A DNA stretch of 64,000 bases from Paraspadella gotoi (lineage: Eukaryota > Chaetognatha). Below are positions 61,131 through 64,000 of this stretch, in pieces. The stretch lies in contig CM119269.1 in NCBI GenBank assembly GCA_051294375.1, forward strand, positions 19,205,422-19,269,421. The letters are read 5' to 3'. Made by a program: the position numbers and the translations under genes. Each line of letters opens with the position of its first letter. Position 1 is the stretch's first letter. Below the pieces are notes generated by a model. It ran no database searches, had not been told where the DNA came from, and saw only the letters and a list, made by a program, of their open reading frames with translations.

Positions 61131-62470
61131 TTCTATAAAGAATAAAAGACGGTATTTAAATGTATTGCATGTCAAACGCTGTGCATTACTTGGTCAGTGA
61201 ACACTCATGGTCACCCAGAAATACTCGGTGAAAGAAAAGCACTACTGCACAACACGTTGAAATTACCGTTTTCTGGTTTTTTTTGCATAATTACTTTTCC
61301 CCTATTTTTTTCCCAACTTTACTTTTACTTTCACTTCACACTTCCCTCCAAAAAGTTTTTGGAGTATGTACCTCGTAAGATACTTAATCATGGTTACATG
61401 GTTGGTTCTGAATTCTGACAATATTTTTTCCTCAAACGAAGACGATGATAACGACAATGCCGCGCCAACTAGTTTTGTTGAAAAGGAAATAGTTTAGATC
61501 ACAAATAAACTTCAGAATTTGGAGATCTGAGGCGACTTGTACCGTATTTCGTCTTCGACGGTAATACGTTGGTTCTATCTCTGTCTTCTTTTCTCGCTCC
61601 TTCTCTTGTTTATCAAAGACGGAAGAGCCTACCAACTCAATTATTGGCTGGTGTCTTTTTTAAAGGATAAGTAATCCCCTTCTTTGGTCAATTGACGTCC
61701 ACTTTGATGAGGCGCCATAAAAACACCATGAGATCCAAATATTTTCTTATGGGAAAAAAATCTTGTTCATGACTCAAATTTTGAACCAATTACGAGGGAG
61801 TATAAATTAAAAAAAAGATTTCTCACCCTCTCTTGCTTTCTTATTCTCTGTTTTTTTTCCTTTTTTTTTATTTTAAACCACTTGCTTACGTATCTTAAAA
61901 AAGAAGATCATACGCCCTGATTGAGAGAAAACGAAAAACGAAGTTCAGAAACTAGAACAGTAAATTTAACGATATTTACTTTCGTTTGTTTGTTGATCTC
62001 GTTTATATTTTCGATCAATTCGAGTGTGCCGATGGATCGNNNNNNNNNNNNNNNNNNNNNNNNNCGATGATCTTCTTTTTCCTTCATCTTTTCACAAAAT
62101 CGTGCACCCAACCTAATAAAGACTAGGGGGGGGTGTTTCGGAGGTTTAAAAAGGGTTCGAGGGAGTTCTCCCCTTTCGCAATCCTAGCTTCTTTGCCGAC
62201 GAAGCAAAATTCGCAACGTTAATGATAGCATCTCATTCATTAAAGAGCAAAGAGGAGGAGTGCAAAGGTCTATGCTGATTCGCCGAAACGAAATGACTCG
62301 TGATAGGTCGATTCAAGAGGTCCAATTCGCTGATGCCTTTTGGTTTCCTCGCGCGGTTTTTTTTATTTTTCACTCTTTATTGTCCAACCCGATCTATCCA
62401 TTTGCTTTAAAATTTGTTTGTTAATGTATTATGTTGCAGTTTCCGCAATTATGATTTTTTGAAGAATTAT
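61130..62470 (-). repeat. Inverted-arm sequence, right copy
   Basis: Reverse complement of 55075-56440 with many small indels and a 25-N gap (62040-62064) in the middle. With the left arm it brackets duplicated copy 2. Confidence 0.85.
62040..62064. other. Assembly gap (25 N)
   Basis: Gap inside the right inverted arm. Confidence 0.99.
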
Positions 62471-62510
62471 TATTGAAGTAATCCTTTCTTTTTCGTTGTT
62501 ACTATTAATT

Positions 62511-62684
62511 AGAGAATTGACAAAGTTTTTGTTTGCAACGAATTTTATTTATAGTTGAACAGACATGTTTCGACTTGTTTTACAAGTCTTCATCAGCGTT
62601 GATGAAGACTTGTAAAACAAGTCGAAACATGTCTGTTCAACTATAAATAAAATTCGTTGCAAACAAAAACTTTGTCAATTCTCT
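62511..62684. repeat. Perfect 85-bp palindrome made of two hammerhead-like repeat units head to head
   Basis: 62511-62595 is the exact reverse complement of 62600-62684, with GCGT as loop. Each arm contains TGATGAAG, a stem GACTTG/CAAGTC with loop TAAAA, then GAAACATGTCTG and an AATAAAATTCGTTG tail. Only the minus-strand unit has the full CTGATGA; the plus-strand unit has TTGATGA. Confidence 0.9.
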
Positions 62685-63019
62685 GAAGAATTATTTAAAA
62701 TTCCAGATTTTTAGTACTGTTAATCTTGAAATTTTCGTGAACAATTAACTCCCAAATCATGACGTCAAATAGTTGGGGGGGGGGAAATCGCTTTGACTCT
62801 GTGTTAAAAAAAGTGTCACCTTTTTTCGCTAATCAGTTTCGATCCGAGGTAATCAGTTATTATAAGTATAGTATAAGTATAGTATAATGCGATAACAACT
62901 ACGACAGTCATTGTAGCAGTTCCGTAAAAAATGTTAAAGCATAGTGATGTTATCTTTACAGCGTGAAACTATCATTGGTCGTTATCCTTTAACAAAGAAT
63001 CATTATAAGCTGAAGAAGA

Positions 63020-63209
63020 NNNNNNNNNNNNNNNNNNNNNNNNNNNNNNNNNNNNNNNNNNNNNNNNNNNNNNNNNNNNNNNNNNNNNNNNNNNNNNNNN
63101 NNNNNNNNNNNNNNNNNNNNNNNNNNNNNNNNNNNNNNNNNNNNNNNNNNNNNNNNNNNNNNNNNNNNNNNNNNNNNNNNNNNNNNNNNNNNNNNNNNNN
63201 NNNNNNNNN
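63020..63209. other. Assembly gap (190 N)
   Basis: Largest gap in the window. The short reading frames reported across it are meaningless. Confidence 0.99.

Positions 63210-64000
<791 letters not shown>

Overview
The window is nuclear DNA of an animal. Short GC-rich exons with GT-AG splice sites sit in long AT-rich introns crowded with microsatellites. The gene content is metazoan: a rhodopsin-class GPCR, a secreted C-type lectin, a NACHT-LRR (NLR) protein, cyclophilin 40, a SET/TPR protein and an SH3BGRL-like protein. A giant secreted-type protein made of ephrin-receptor-like (GCC2/GCC3-type) cysteine modules, together with an NLR and a class A GPCR, would fit a sponge or another early-branching invertebrate; this placement is inference. 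The assembly has six N gaps, and several genes are conserved at protein level but broken by single-base indels, so part of the sequence looks unpolished.

Plus strand: one very large cysteine-rich gene runs from before base 1 to at least 52799. About 35 exons give roughly 2,000 residues, with no start and no stop in the window. Its introns host everything else. Intron 12 (4212-7359) carries a mobile element with inverted arms of roughly 430-450 bp. Intron 17 (9073-16187) holds a complete 11-exon GPCR on the minus strand. Intron 18 (16341-20813) holds a minus-strand C-type lectin. Intron 19 (20968-45984, about 25 kb) holds, all on the minus strand, an NLR (21636-29640), a SET/TPR protein (30186-37230), a Cyp40-type peptidyl-prolyl isomerase (37726-42054) with an RG-rich reading frame inside its intron (39430-40152), and an SH3BGRL-like protein with an acidic repeated tail (42524-44981). 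The host gene resumes at 45985.

From about 50640 the sequence is duplicated. A block of about 4.4 kb (50640-55034, host exons 29-35 plus flank) recurs at 56540-61130 with dozens of small indels. The 1.4 kb between the copies (55075-56440) recurs in inverted orientation at 61130-62470. This may be an assembly artefact, an unpurged allele or a real rearrangement. The last 1.5 kb is repeats and a 190-base gap.

The most unusual non-coding signal is a small dispersed repeat with a CTGATGAAG - hairpin - GAAACATGTC core resembling a hammerhead ribozyme. It occurs at 18.8 kb, at 25.0 kb, and twice head to head in a perfect 85-bp palindrome at 62.6 kb. Its hairpin stem changes in a compensatory way between copies.
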